NCBI GenBank assembly: GCA_903871435.1
Contig: CAIQGU010000163.1
Span: 1 to 7,187, forward strand
Direction: 5' to 3'
Origin: an uncultured Burkholderiales bacterium
GTDB taxonomy: Bacteria > Pseudomonadota > Gammaproteobacteria > Burkholderiales > Burkholderiaceae_F
Length of the DNA: 7,187 nucleotides
The notes under the pieces were generated by a model. The model had not been told where the DNA came from, did no database searches, and was given only the letters and a program-made list of their open reading frames with translations. Positions 6,367 through 7,187 of this stretch are shown here, in pieces. A program made the position numbers and the translations under genes. Position 1 is the first letter of the stretch, and each line of letters begins with the position of its first letter.

Positions 6367-7187
6367 ATGCTTGCCTCCACGCCCGCGCCGCGCAAACGCA
6401 TACTGGTGCTGACATCGCGCTACCCGTACCCGGTGATCGGGGGGGACCGCCTGCGCATCTACCAGATCTGCAAGCTGCTGGCCGCAGAGCACGACCTTAC
6501 CTTGTTGTGCCTGTGCGAGAGCCCGGCGGAACTGGACAGCCCGCTGCCCGATGACGGGGTTTTCCGGGCGGTGCACCGCCATTACCTGCCCCGCTGGCGG
6601 TCGTGGCTCAACTGCTTGGCCGCCCTGCCCACCCGCACGCCGCTGCAGGTGGCGTACTACCGCAGCGAAGCGTTCAAACAGCAGGCCACAGCGCTGGCGG
6701 GCGAGCACGATATCGTGCTGGCGCACCTGATACGCACCGGCGATATGGTCAAGGACCTGCCGGTGCACAAGGTGCTGGAGATGACCGATGCCATTTCGCT
6801 CAACTACGAGCGGGTGATTCGGCAACCATCACCGCGCGAGAACGATTTTCGCCGGCTGGTGTATCGGGTTGAACAGCCGCGGCTGCAGGCGTACGAGACA
6901 GCCATCGTGCGCAAGTTCGATCGATCGTTTCTGGTGTCCGGGGTGGATCGCAACTACCTGTTTGGCGCAGAAGACAGCCAGCAACATCGGGAAGAAAACC
7001 GGGTCAGTGTGGCCACCAACGGCGTGGAGGCGAATGCCTTTAGCGATCTGTCGCAGAGCCGAGGGCAGGATATCGCCTTCGTCGGCAATATTACCAGTCT
7101 GCAGAACGTGGATGCCGCGTGGTTCGCAGCAACGGAGATACTGCCGTTGGTTAACCGGGCGCTGCCGGGCACAAAGCTGCGGGTCAT
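6367..7187 (+). CDS. Family 4 (GT-B) glycosyltransferase, 3' end cut by the window edge
   Basis: The reading frame is open from ATG 6367 to the last base (273 codons plus two bases), so the C-terminus is missing; complete relatives have about 380-420 residues. The start RILVLTSRYPYPVIGGDRLR (11-30) is the first strand and glycine loop of a GT-B N-terminal domain, followed by IYQICKLLAAEHDLTLL (31-47). Other family-like blocks are TPLQVAYYRS (91-100), KVLEMTDAISLNYER (135-149), SFLVSGVDRNYLF (187-199), VATNGVE (215-221) and IAFVGNITSLQNVDAAWF (236-253), the start of the C-terminal donor-binding domain. The layout resembles sugar transferases of exopolysaccharide loci, including those I recall as the PEP-CTERM/EpsH-associated group. 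It begins 8 bases after the previous stop, consistent with one operon. The donor-site EX7E region lies beyond the window, so donor and linkage cannot be judged. Confidence 0.88.
   Translation, partial: MLASTPAPRKRILVLTSRYPYPVIGGDRLRIYQICKLLAAEHDLTLLCLCESPAELDSPLPDDGVFRAVHRHYLPRWRSWLNCLAALPTRTPLQVAYYRSEAFKQQATALAGEHDIVLAHLIRTGDMVKDLPVHKVLEMTDAISLNYERVIRQPSPRENDFRRLVYRVEQPRLQAYETAIVRKFDRSFLVSGVDRNYLFGAEDSQQHREENRVSVATNGVEANAFSDLSQSRGQDIAFVGNITSLQNVDAAWFAATEILPLVNRALPGTKLRV

Noticed and set aside
6175..6825. 216-codon open frame on the minus strand
   Set aside because: It is antisense to the end of the unknown gene and the start of the GT4 gene, both better supported.

Overview
The window is a stretch of a surface-polysaccharide (O-antigen, capsule or exopolysaccharide) biosynthesis locus. 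High GC, tight gene packing, GTG/TTG starts and a Wzx-type flippase point to a Gram-negative proteobacterium. My impression is a betaproteobacterium or a high-GC gammaproteobacterium, but no gene here fixes the genus. I see no tRNA, rRNA, CRISPR array, transposase or integrase.

Left block, + strand (1-2940): three family-2 (GT-A) glycosyltransferases in a row. The first is open at the left edge, lacks the usual N-terminal nucleotide-binding half and carries an extra C-terminal beta-rich domain. The second (GTG start) and third (TTG start) are complete and have the NSDD metal/nucleotide-sugar motif.

Middle, - strand (2968-3906): a complete UDP-glucuronate decarboxylase (UDP-xylose synthase). 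It converges on the third glycosyltransferase with only 27 bases between the stop codons. Its ribosome binding site lies in a run of eight G.

Divergent spacer (3907-3998): 92 bases with a perfect 11-bp inverted repeat whose arms point outward to the two divergent genes. Smaller overlapping hairpins lie just ahead of the flippase start.

Right block, + strand (3999-7187): a Wzx/MOP-type flippase, a protein of unknown function overlapping it by 4 bases (ATGA), and after 8 bases a GT-B (family 4) glycosyltransferase cut by the right edge. The three look like one transcription unit.

Reading of the whole (inference): the decarboxylase supplies UDP-xylose from UDP-glucuronate, the cytoplasmic glycosyltransferases build a repeat unit on a lipid carrier, and the flippase moves it across the inner membrane. 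A polymerase (Wzy), an initiating sugar-phosphate transferase, UDP-glucose dehydrogenase and export proteins are absent and would have to lie outside. I found no clearly new type of system. The points most worth checking are the divergent spacer, the truncated GT with its C-terminal domain, and the unknown protein next to the flippase.
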